Positions 54,961-62,966 of a DNA stretch of 64,000 nt are shown here, one piece after another. The stretch's first letter is position 1. Every line of letters begins with the position of its first letter. A program made the position numbers and the translations under genes. The notes beneath the pieces are model-generated. The model saw only the letters and a list, made by a program, of their open reading frames with translations, had not been told where the DNA came from and searched no databases. This stretch comes from Siminovitchia sediminis (GTDB lineage Bacteria; Bacillota; Bacilli; Bacillales; Bacillaceae_C): contig NZ_JBHUEO010000113.1 in assembly GCF_042680885.1 (NCBI RefSeq), positions 1 through 64,000 of the forward strand, read 5' to 3'.

Positions 54961-55845
54961 CTAAAGTTCATCTGCTTTTGACCATAACGATTGAATGACA
55001 TCACTGAAGGACTTTTGGATGTTTTTTTCTTCTTTTTTCTTTAAATAAATAAGTGAAGTTTTTAAGGCGATCGTTTGGTCCGTTAAAATAGGGACAAGGT
55101 CTCCGCTGGCAATTTCTTTGCTGATCAGATTTCCTGAAAGCAATCCGTAACCCGTTCCGTTTAAAACGGCGCGCTTGATAGCTTCTTCACTTCCAAATTG
55201 AATGGTTTTTCTTGGGTTAAGGTTGGCTTGTTGCAAAAATTGCTCGATGGTCCTCTGATAGCTCATACTAATCCGGAAATTGATAAAAGGGTACTGATTG
55301 AATATGACATCATCCTGATACTGTTCATATATATCTTTGGCAACGACCAACAATAGTTCCTCTTCATCCAAAATGATATTATTCATGCTGCTTTTTGATA
55401 CTTCACCGGCAATGACGCCCAGATCATAACTGTTGGCTTCAATCCCCTTGATCACTTCATCACTGCCGCAGGAAACTAAATGGATATGAACGTCGGGAAA
55501 TGTCCTTAAAAACTCTGAAACGATCGAAGGAAAATAATTGGTGCAATAATATTCGGGAGCAGCCACTGTAAGATAGCCGCTGGGCTTCCCAAGTTCCATC
55601 ATGGCAGATTCCATTTCATCTACAATTAGAAACAGCTCATCCGTATATCTTTTTAAAAGCTGGCCTGCAGGTGTTAAGTGATTCTTTTTGCCGGCCCGGA
55701 AAAATAACAGCTGATTCAGCTCATTTTCCAGCGCCTGAATTTGCGCTGTTACTGTTGGTTGGGTGAAATTTAACTTTTCTGCAGCTTTGGTAAAGTTCAG
55801 GCATTCTGCTACAACTTGAAATGTTTTTAAATTTCTTAATTCCAA
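54961..55845 (-). CDS. LysR-family transcriptional regulator
   Basis: A 294-aa regulator. The N-terminal winged helix (LKTFQVVAECLNFTKAAEKL, FTQPTVTAQIQALE) is followed by a substrate-binding domain. The start TTG 55845 (MELRNLKTFQ) is chosen because GCAGGAG lies 8 bases upstream; the longer frame to 55917 has no ribosome site. It is divergent from the 2-hydroxyacid dehydrogenase gene, so it probably controls the rightward genes in response to a pathway metabolite, and itself. Confidence 0.87.
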   Translation of the reverse strand: MELRNLKTFQVVAECLNFTKAAEKLNFTQPTVTAQIQALENELNQLLFFRAGKKNHLTPAGQLLKRYTDELFLIVDEMESAMMELGKPSGYLTVAAPEYYCTNYFPSIVSEFLRTFPDVHIHLVSCGSDEVIKGIEANSYDLGVIAGEVSKSSMNNIILDEEELLLVVAKDIYEQYQDDVIFNQYPFINFRISMSYQRTIEQFLQQANLNPRKTIQFGSEEAIKRAVLNGTGYGLLSGNLISKEIASGDLVPILTDQTIALKTSLIYLKKKEEKNIQKSFSDVIQSLWSKADEL

Positions 55846-56004
55846 TGCACCCACTCCTGCTTCATCTATCATTAGGTATATTCTAACACAGTTTAAAGGA
55901 TTTAAAGGGAGAAGCATTGAAAGTACCTATCGTTTCAATAGAGATTGCCAATTTCACGGGACGTTTTTCTTATGCTACCTTTAATATATAGGGGGGGTGC
56001 CTAT

Positions 56005-56952
56005 ATGCTCGTTTGTACAACGCCTGATGTTTCCATTGATCTGCAGAAAAAACTTGCGGAAGAGACACAACAAACGGTTGTTCAGAACAAAGTTGCAGAA
56101 CTGGATGAAAAAGATAGGTACCAGGCAGAAATTCTTATCACATACGGCAATTTCGAAGATGCCATAACAGTTCAAGAAATCGACCGGCTTCCCAACCTCA
56201 GATGGATCCATGTATTAAGCAGTGGAACGGAACAGTTGCCAAAGGACACGATTCGAGACAGAGCCCTATGTGTTACATCCTCTAAAGGAATTCATTCCAT
56301 ACCGATGAGTGAGTATGTCATATGTGCGATCCTGTATTTTGCAAAAAGAATAGGAGATTTTCGTAAGCTTCAGGATCAAATGCGTTGGTCTTATTCATTG
56401 GGGATGTCGGAAATCTACGGTAAAACTTTGTGTGTGTTGGGAACGGGTTTCATTGGTACTGAGATTGCAAAAAAAGCTAAAGCTCTTGGCATGGAAGTCA
56501 TCGGTTTTAATCGAAGCGGACGTGCATCCGATGGTTTTGATCAAACTTATAAAATCCGGCATGTAAACGAATTCATTCCATCCTTCGATTATATATGCAA
56601 CGCTCTCCCATCCACCAAAGAAACCAGGGGATTAATTGATAAGGAAATGATCCGAAGCATGAAAGACGGAGTCATCTTTATCAACGTTGGAAGGGGAGAC
56701 CTGGCAGTAGAAGCAGATTTGGAAGAGGGATTACGTACAGGGAAAATTGGCGGAGCAGCTCTTGATGTGTTTAACAAAGAGCCCCTTGAACCCGGTCATC
56801 CTTTTTGGTCAATGGAAAATGTCATCATTACTCCTCATGCGTCTGCCAGAACGGAAAGGTATATGGAACGTGCACTGGATATCTTTATTAAAAATTATCA
56901 CCTCTATAAGGAAAACGCTTTCGAAAACATGGTGAATAAGGTTTCTTTTTAA
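56005..56952 (+). CDS. D-isomer-specific 2-hydroxyacid dehydrogenase
   Basis: A 315-aa NAD-dependent oxidoreductase. GTGFIGTEIAKKAKALGMEV is the Rossmann motif, NVGRGDL carries the catalytic Arg region, DVFNKEPLE the Glu and TPHAS the His. ATG 56005 has a GGGGGGTG ribosome site; the longer frame to 55945 is rejected. It reduces a 2-keto acid or oxidises a 2-hydroxy acid. It lies 27 bp before the ureohydrolase, probably cotranscribed under the LysR protein. Confidence 0.87.
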   Translation: MLVCTTPDVSIDLQKKLAEETQQTVVQNKVAELDEKDRYQAEILITYGNFEDAITVQEIDRLPNLRWIHVLSSGTEQLPKDTIRDRALCVTSSKGIHSIPMSEYVICAILYFAKRIGDFRKLQDQMRWSYSLGMSEIYGKTLCVLGTGFIGTEIAKKAKALGMEVIGFNRSGRASDGFDQTYKIRHVNEFIPSFDYICNALPSTKETRGLIDKEMIRSMKDGVIFINVGRGDLAVEADLEEGLRTGKIGGAALDVFNKEPLEPGHPFWSMENVIITPHASARTERYMERALDIFIKNYHLYKENAFENMVNKVSF

Positions 56953-56979
56953 TGAATAGGAGAAAAGGAGAGTTATTCA

Positions 56980-57939
56980 ATGAAGAAATATCAACAAGAT
57001 CCCACATTTAGAGAACCCCGTTTTAGCGGTATCAGCACATTTATGAGATTACCTCATGTAAGAACACTCGATGAAGTTGATGTGGCAGTGGTAGGTGTAC
57101 CGTTTGATACGGGGCAAACTTTCCGGACAGGGGCAAGGCTTGGACCGCAGTCGATACGAAACTTTTCATCCCTTGTCCGCTGTTCGTCCACTTTCCACGG
57201 TATCAACATATTTGATTATGTATCTGCGATAGACTACGGAGATGTGCCGGTGGTTCCCGGATTTATCCAGGAAACGTATGAAAATATGGTCGAGGTGCTG
57301 GCGCCGATGTACCAAAGAGGTATTGTTCCTATTGTCATGGGTGGAGATCACTCCATTACTCTGGGAGAATTGCGGGCGGCTGCCAAAGCTTATGGCCCTG
57401 TATCCTTGCTCCATTTTGATGCCCACACAGATACAGTGGATAGCTACTTCGGACAAAAATATACGCACGGCACTCCATTTAGGCGGGCTGTAGAAGAAGG
57501 ATTGATTGATCCAACTCGTTCCATTCAGGTAGGTATGCGCGGACCAGTCAACAGCCTGGATGAATATGACGAATCAAGAGAATTAGGGTTTGAAGTGATC
57601 ACCTCCGATGAAATATATGAGATGGGGATCCCTTCACTGATCACTGCCATAAAAAATAGAGTCCAGGGCCAGCGGGTATTTCTTTCATTTGATGTGGACT
57701 TTATCGATCCTGCCTTTGCACCAGGGACAGGAACACCTGAAGTCAATGGTATTTATCCGCGGGAAGCCTTTCAAATCTTGCGGCAATTGAAGGATCTTTC
57801 GTTTATCGGATTTGACGTGGTTGAAGTCCTCCCTGCATATGATCATGGTGAAATTACATCTGCATTGGCAGCAAACATCATGTTTGAAATGATGTGTTTG
57901 GCCGCACTGAACAAAAAACATGCAGTATTAACGAAATAA
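56980..57939 (+). CDS. agmatinase-family ureohydrolase
   Basis: A 319-aa manganese enzyme of the arginase/agmatinase family. GGDHSIT, HFDAHTDT and SFDVDFIDPAFAPGTGTPE supply the binuclear manganese ligands. It would cleave a guanidino compound (agmatine, guanidinobutyrate or similar) to urea and an amine. Length and the GTGTPE motif favour the agmatinase/guanidinobutyrase branch over arginase. A terminator-like hairpin (CCCGGCAATG...CATTTGCCGGG, about 57951-57986) follows. Confidence 0.87.
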   Translation: MKKYQQDPTFREPRFSGISTFMRLPHVRTLDEVDVAVVGVPFDTGQTFRTGARLGPQSIRNFSSLVRCSSTFHGINIFDYVSAIDYGDVPVVPGFIQETYENMVEVLAPMYQRGIVPIVMGGDHSITLGELRAAAKAYGPVSLLHFDAHTDTVDSYFGQKYTHGTPFRRAVEEGLIDPTRSIQVGMRGPVNSLDEYDESRELGFEVITSDEIYEMGIPSLITAIKNRVQGQRVFLSFDVDFIDPAFAPGTGTPEVNGIYPREAFQILRQLKDLSFIGFDVVEVLPAYDHGEITSALAANIMFEMMCLAALNKKHAVLTK

Positions 57940-57950
57940 GAGCCGAATAT

Positions 57951-57990
57951 CCCGGCAATGAATAAAAGGGACTTCATTTGCCGGGTTTTT
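57951..57990 (+). terminator. terminator after ureohydrolase gene
   Basis: CCCGGCAAATG-type arms (CCCGGCAATG and CATTTGCCGGG) pair around an A-rich loop and are followed by TTTTTAAA. Confidence 0.6.
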
Positions 57991-58052
57991 AAAAGAAAGA
58001 ACTAACATTGAATAAAAGCATAAGGGACGCTTCACTTTGTAGAGTATTCAAA

Positions 58053-58067
58053 TTGTAAGCGTTAACC
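58053..58067 (+). promoter_or_regulatory. catabolite-responsive element (cre) at symporter gene
   Basis: TTGTAAGCGTTAACC fits the cre consensus WTGNAANCGNWNNCW at all fixed positions but the last. It ends 15 bp before ATG 58083, close to the ribosome site, so CcpA bound here would repress. Confidence 0.6.
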
Positions 58068-58082
58068 AGGGGGTATCACAAT

Positions 58083-59493
58083 ATGGGAACAATTGACATT
58101 GTCATTATTATTCTTTATTTTGCCGTCATCGCAGGTGTCGGGGTATATGGAGCAAGGCGGGCTACGAACGCGGAAGAATATATGGTGGCCGGCCGGAATT
58201 TAAACTATTTCATGTATATCGGCTGTTTGGCCGCTGTCATACTTGGCGGAGCTTCTACAATAGGTACCAATAGGTACCGCGAGACTGGGATATGAATTTG
58301 GAATTTCAGGAATATGGATGGTAGTTGCAATCGGTACGGGTGTCATCTTACTGGGGATCTTTTTAACAAAGAAAATATCCCAGTTCAAAGTCCTGACAAT
58401 CAGTGAATTGCTTGAAAAACGCTACAGCAAAGAGACAAGGCTGGTTAGTGCCATTGTTGCAACGATTTATACATTGATGCTGACAGTTGTTCAAATGATC
58501 GGTATCGGTTCATTGTTAAATGTATGGCTGGGTTGGAACATGGCCCTGTGCATTATCATAGGGGGAGGAATTGTCTTTTTATACACAACAATGGGTGGTA
58601 TGTGGTCTGTTACCATGACGGATATTGTGCAATTCGTTATTATGACAATTGGCGTATTCTTCTTATTGCTGCCGATGAGCCTTTCCGACGCGGGCGGCTG
58701 GACCGCTTTAAATACAGAACTTCCTTCCGGATTTTTCGATATTGGCCATATTGGCGGAGAGCGAATCTTTCAATATTTCATCCTGTTTACACTTGGGCTG
58801 ATGGTTGGACAGGACATTTGGCAGCGGCTATTTACTGCAAAAACTCCAAAAGTGTCGAAAATTGGTACTGTAGCAGCTGGAATCTATGCCTATGCTTACG
58901 CAATTGCTTTGGCGATCATTGGGATGAGTGCTTTCGTATTACTGCCAAATATCGAAGATACCCAAAATGTTTTTGCCGAGGTGGCTATGATCTCTCTTCC
59001 TCCAGGTGTGCTCGGTCTCGTCCTGGCAAGTGTTGCTGCAGCGATCATGTCGACAGCATCGGGGTCAATCATAGCCTGTTCAACACTTATATCTAATGAT
59101 ATTGTAAAGAGATTTTTTAAGCCGGATATAAGTGATAGAGGTTTTGTCCGGATTTCCCGCTTTACCACTGTAGGAATTGGCGTTTTTTCCATCATTTGTG
59201 CCATTTGGATCCAAGATATACTTGTTGCCCTGGACGTTGCTTATGCCGTGTTATCTGGAGCCTTATTCTTCCCGGTCATCTTTGGTTTGTTTTCAAAGAA
59301 GGTCCATGCGCGAGCGGCTTTTTACTCCATCATTTTAAGTGCAGCCGTTATTCTGGCAGGACTGGCTATATTGGGAATTACAGCAACAGAACCAATTATA
59401 TACGGATCGGCAGTAAGCTTTGTCACATTATTGGTCCTATCGTTTTTTACTTCGAATAAGGAAAAAGACCAGAAGGAAATTAATGTGAGTTAG
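58083..59493 (+). pseudogene. sodium:solute symporter (SSS family), broken by a 10-bp duplication
   Basis: The protein would be about 466 aa with 13 predicted helices. N-terminal helix IDIVIIILYFAVIAGVGVYG and AEEYMVAGRNL are SSS signatures; further on GLMVGQDIWQRLF and AAAIMSTASGS (sodium-site helix) follow. AATAGGTACC is tandemly duplicated at 58259-58278, shifting the frame after GGASTIGT; removing one copy restores TARLGYEFGISGIWMVV. As written the first frame stops at 58295. Substrate is unknown; next to an ureohydrolase it probably imports an amino or organic acid. Confidence 0.85.
58259..58278 (+). repeat. 10-bp tandem duplication causing a frameshift
   Basis: AATAGGTACC occurs twice in direct contact within the symporter gene. 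Loss of one copy gives an uninterrupted family-like reading frame. Confidence 0.9.
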
Positions 59494-59556
59494 AAGAGCT
59501 GCAGATGGCCTAATGAAGTTCAGGCACCTGCGCTGACAGTTGAATGGTTAACAATA

Positions 59557-59602
59557 TAAAGACGACTTATACTCAGTTTTTGAATATAGAGTCGTCTTTT
59601 CT
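59557..59602 (+). terminator. terminator after symporter gene
   Basis: AAGACGACT and AGTCGTCTT pair around an A/T-rich loop and are followed by TTCTAT. Confidence 0.6.
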
Positions 59603-59690
59603 ATACGTTCAAAAATATATAAAAACAATAGGAGTCTTCAAAGAGACTCAAAGGAAGAAGCTTCAAACTATACCTCCCTTGATGTCTATC

Positions 59691-60035
59691 TTATTGAACT
59701 CCCCCATACGGAAATTGATTGGAATACCCCGCATGCTGCTGGTAGGACTGCTGAATCTTTTGCTCGCTCTCAGCGTCAAAAGCGTACCAGCCGTTCTTGA
59801 ACATGTGTTCAAACAGGCTGCGCTGCGCATTCTGAGTTTCGTTGAAAATTGTCAGTAAGTCATCATAAAGGTGCTGGTGACTCGCTTCATGCAGAGCGAC
59901 AGCATAGCTTCTTGTCATATATTTTTCTGTGGACAACATGTCATTCATAAAATCACGGTCATTCATCTGCGGTGTTTTTGGAACTTGAGCAGCCGGGTTT
60001 TGAATTTTTTGCCCAGATTGGTTTTGGTTGTTCAT
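59691..60035 (-). CDS. CotF-like spore coat protein
   Basis: A 114-aa protein. MNDRDFMNDMLSTEKYMTRSYAVALHEA and LFEHMFKNGWYAFDAESE match the coat protein F-type domain (a ferritin-like helical bundle). Flanks are Gln/Asn-rich. ATG 60035 has AAAGGAG upstream. It is the second gene of a leftward pair. A stem (GAGTCT/AGACTC, about 59628-59650) downstream may terminate it. Confidence 0.75.
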   Translation of the reverse strand: MNNQNQSGQKIQNPAAQVPKTPQMNDRDFMNDMLSTEKYMTRSYAVALHEASHQHLYDDLLTIFNETQNAQRSLFEHMFKNGWYAFDAESEQKIQQSYQQHAGYSNQFPYGGVQ

Positions 60036-60057
60036 TGGAAAGATTTTCTCCTTTCTA

Positions 60058-60333
60058 TCACATCATCTGGTTATTTTGCTGTTTTTCCTGTAAATGGGCA
60101 AGAAGCATTTCATAGTGGCGCTGATGCATTTGCCCGCACTTTTCAATTTCTAGCTTGACGGGCTGGTCCTGACACTGTTCGGCAAAAAAATGTGCTTTTT
60201 TCATGGCTAGCAGATTCCATGCCAACATATCATTAATATAAGAAAGGTCTTTAGTCGTAATGACATGCGGCGGCTGCTGCATGACCGGCTGTTGCTGCTG
60301 CGGCATTTGTTGTGAATTTTGCTGGTTCTGCAT
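60058..60333 (-). CDS. YusN-like spore coat protein
   Basis: A 91-aa protein with a Gln/Pro-rich start (MQNQQNSQQMPQQQQP) followed by the domain TTKDLSYINDMLAWNLLAMKKA and HFFAEQC found in YusN/YgzC-type coat proteins. ATG 60333 has AAGGAGGG upstream. It lies next to fadN as yusN does near fadNAE in B. subtilis, which supports the assignment. First gene of the leftward coat pair. Confidence 0.75.
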   Translation of the reverse strand: MQNQQNSQQMPQQQQPVMQQPPHVITTKDLSYINDMLAWNLLAMKKAHFFAEQCQDQPVKLEIEKCGQMHQRHYEMLLAHLQEKQQNNQMM

Positions 60334-60434
60334 AGATTTCCCTCCTTAAACAGTACAAGGATAGCATTTGTGGAGAAAGGAATTTTATTCATGTGCCTCG
60401 TTTATTAGCAATTTTGATTTGCTGTTAAAAATCA

Positions 60435-60463
60435 TTGATAAATTCTGATGATTCCGTTATATT
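60435..60463 (+). promoter_or_regulatory. sigma-A promoter of fadN
   Basis: TTGATA (60435-60440) and TATATT (60458-60463) with a 17-bp spacer. The FadR box starts 46 bp downstream of the -10, placed to block transcription. Confidence 0.55.
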
Positions 60464-60508
60464 AATACTAAATCAAACTTTTCGCAATGGATTTTTTTAA
60501 CCATAAAA

Positions 60509-60526
60509 TGAATGAGTGTTCATTCA
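60509..60526 (+). promoter_or_regulatory. FadR operator
   Basis: TGAATGAGTGTTCATTCA is a perfect 7-bp inverted repeat with a 4-bp centre and matches the Bacillus FadR box TGAATGAMTANTCATTCA in both arms. FadR releases it when long-chain acyl-CoA is present. Confidence 0.85.
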
Positions 60527-60549
60527 AAGGGCGTAAAGGAGGAATTGCA

Positions 60550-62934
60550 TTGTCATTTCGTATTCGGAAAGCTGCAGTCATCGGCTCTGGCGTCATGGGG
60601 TCCGGAATTGCAGCACACCTGGCGAACGTCGGTATTCCCTCTCTCCTATTGGACATTGTACCAAGTGAACTCACCGACAGAGAAAAGGCAAAAGGGCTGT
60701 CTCTGGAAGACAAGGAAGTGCGGAACCGCTACGCAGAGAAGGCGCTAAAAGGCCTTTTGAATCAAAAGCCTGCACCTCTGACGAGCAGAAAAAACGTTGG
60801 CCTGATTAAAGCCGGCAACCTGGAAGATGATATTGAAAAGCTGAGTGAGGCGGATTGGATTATCGAAGTGGTGGTCGAGAATCTCGATGCAAAAAAGCAA
60901 ATATTTAAAAAGGTGGATCAATATAGAAAAAAAGGCTCAATAATCAGCTCCAACACATCAGGAATTTCTGTAGAGGCAATGTCTGAAGGCCTTTCCGAAG
61001 ACTTTCAAAAGCATTTCCTCGGAACTCACTTTTTTAATCCGCCGCGTTATTTGAAACTATTGGAAATTATTCCGACCCAAAAGACAGATCCGGCGGTAGT
61101 TGCTTTTATGAAAACATTTGGAGAAGATGTGCTCGGCAAGGGAGTGGTCGTGGCCAAGGATACGCCTAATTTTATCGCCAACCGCATCGGAACATACGGA
61201 TTGCTTGTTGCTGTCAATGAGATGCTCCAAGGAGGTTTCAGCATCGGGGAGATAGATTCCATTACCGGCCCGCTAATCGGCAGGCCTAAAAGTGCAACGT
61301 TTCGAACGCTCGATGTAGTAGGGCTGGATACGTTTATTCACGTTGCCAACAATGTTTATGAATCTGTTGAAGGTCATGAAAAAGACGTGTTCAAAGTACC
61401 GGATTTTATGAAGCAAATGCTTGAAAATGGCTGGCTTGGCAGTAAGGCCGGGCAAGGTTTTTATCTGAAAAAAGGTCAAGAGATCCTCCAATTAAACCCT
61501 CAGACCCTTGAATATGAGCCAAGAAAAAGACTGAAAACTCCCGGAGTGGAGATGGCGAAACGGGAAAAAGGCACGGCGCAAAAATTGAAAGCGCTTATTT
61601 ATTCGAGTGATCCTGCAGGTGAGCTTCTTTGGAATATAACGGCTCCTGTCCTGATCATTTCTGCTGAATTGCTGGGAAACATTGCGGATGACCCTGTTTC
61701 AATTGACCAGGCAATGAAATGGGGATTTGGCTGGGAGCTGGGTCCGTTTGAAATGTGGGATGCGATTGGTGTGGATAAGGCAGTCGGAAAAATGGAGCAG
61801 CAGGGTTGGACAGTGCCTTCCTGGGTGAAAGAAATGCTGCATCAGGGTCACTCCACATTTTACAAAGAAGTGTCTGGTACTGAATATTATTGGGCAGGCC
61901 ATGAATATAAAAATGTGGTCAAAAATCCAAAATTTATTGACTTGAAACTGCTGAAAAAACAGGGGAAGGTATTAAAAAAGAATTCCGGAGCCAGTTTGAT
62001 TGATCTTGATGACGGGGTCGTCCTGCTTGAATTTCATTCCAAAAACAATGCTATCGGTTTTGATATTATTCAAATGCTCAATTATGCCATTGATGAGACA
62101 GAGCAGCACTATAAAGGGCTTGTTATCGGAAACCAGGGGAAGAACTTTTGTGTCGGTGCCAATATCGGTCTCATTTTAATGGCTGCTCAGGATGACGATT
62201 TATTTGAAGTGGATATGGTGATCCGTCAATTTCAAAAGGCAATGATGCGAATCAAGTACTGTGAAAAGCCTATTGTAACGGCACCATTCGGCATGACACT
62301 TGGCGGAGGTGCTGAGGTGTGTCTACCTTCCGCCCATATTCAGGCCTCCATGGAAACATATATGGGGCTGGTGGAAACCGGAGTAGGGCTCATTCCGGGC
62401 GGAGGAGGAAATAAAGAATTATATATTAAAACTTTAAAAAGCATGCCTCATGGCGTTGACTATGATTTGCAAAAAGTAGCGAATAAAGTATTTGAAACCA
62501 TTGCTATGGCCAAAGTCTCTGCTTCCGGACAGGAAGCAAAGGAAAACAATTTTTTGAACAGGGCCGATGGAATTTCCGTAAATGGGGATCACCTGATTTA
62601 TGACGCGAAGCATGCCGTTTTGGCTCTCCATGAACGAGGTTATCAACCTCCTGTACAGGAAAAAGTCCCGGTAACCGGTGAAACCGGATATGCAACGCTG
62701 CTTCTCGGTGCAGAATCTATGAGGCTTTCAGGTGCAATCTCTGAACACGATATGAAAATAGCAAAAAAATTAGCCTATGTTATTGCCGGAGGGAACCTTC
62801 CGTTTGGAACAAAGGTAGATGAACAATATTTACTGGATCTTGAAAGGGAAGCATTTTTGAGCCTTGTTGCTGAGTCAAAGTCGCAGCAACGGATGCAGCA
62901 CATGCTGCTGAAAGGAAAACCGCTGAGAAATTGA
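60550..62934 (+). CDS. fadN: 3-hydroxyacyl-CoA dehydrogenase/enoyl-CoA hydratase
   Basis: A 794-aa bifunctional beta-oxidation enzyme. The dehydrogenase domain is N-terminal (AAVIGSGVMGSGIAAHLANVG NAD fold, residues about 8-190, then the C-terminal dehydrogenase region), and the hydratase domain is C-terminal (about 495-720, with GNQGKNFCVGANI and GGGAEVCL). That order is the reverse of E. coli FadB and is standard for Bacillus FadN. The start is TTG 60550, seven bases after AAAGGAGG; an upstream ATG lies over the FadR box. It is regulated by FadR and followed by fadA. Confidence 0.93.
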   Translation: MSFRIRKAAVIGSGVMGSGIAAHLANVGIPSLLLDIVPSELTDREKAKGLSLEDKEVRNRYAEKALKGLLNQKPAPLTSRKNVGLIKAGNLEDDIEKLSEADWIIEVVVENLDAKKQIFKKVDQYRKKGSIISSNTSGISVEAMSEGLSEDFQKHFLGTHFFNPPRYLKLLEIIPTQKTDPAVVAFMKTFGEDVLGKGVVVAKDTPNFIANRIGTYGLLVAVNEMLQGGFSIGEIDSITGPLIGRPKSATFRTLDVVGLDTFIHVANNVYESVEGHEKDVFKVPDFMKQMLENGWLGSKAGQGFYLKKGQEILQLNPQTLEYEPRKRLKTPGVEMAKREKGTAQKLKALIYSSDPAGELLWNITAPVLIISAELLGNIADDPVSIDQAMKWGFGWELGPFEMWDAIGVDKAVGKMEQQGWTVPSWVKEMLHQGHSTFYKEVSGTEYYWAGHEYKNVVKNPKFIDLKLLKKQGKVLKKNSGASLIDLDDGVVLLEFHSKNNAIGFDIIQMLNYAIDETEQHYKGLVIGNQGKNFCVGANIGLILMAAQDDDLFEVDMVIRQFQKAMMRIKYCEKPIVTAPFGMTLGGGAEVCLPSAHIQASMETYMGLVETGVGLIPGGGGNKELYIKTLKSMPHGVDYDLQKVANKVFETIAMAKVSASGQEAKENNFLNRADGISVNGDHLIYDAKHAVLALHERGYQPPVQEKVPVTGETGYATLLLGAESMRLSGAISEHDMKIAKKLAYVIAGGNLPFGTKVDEQYLLDLEREAFLSLVAESKSQQRMQHMLLKGKPLRN

Positions 62935-62966
62935 CCCATAGTTTAATAGAAATGAGGGAGGATCAT

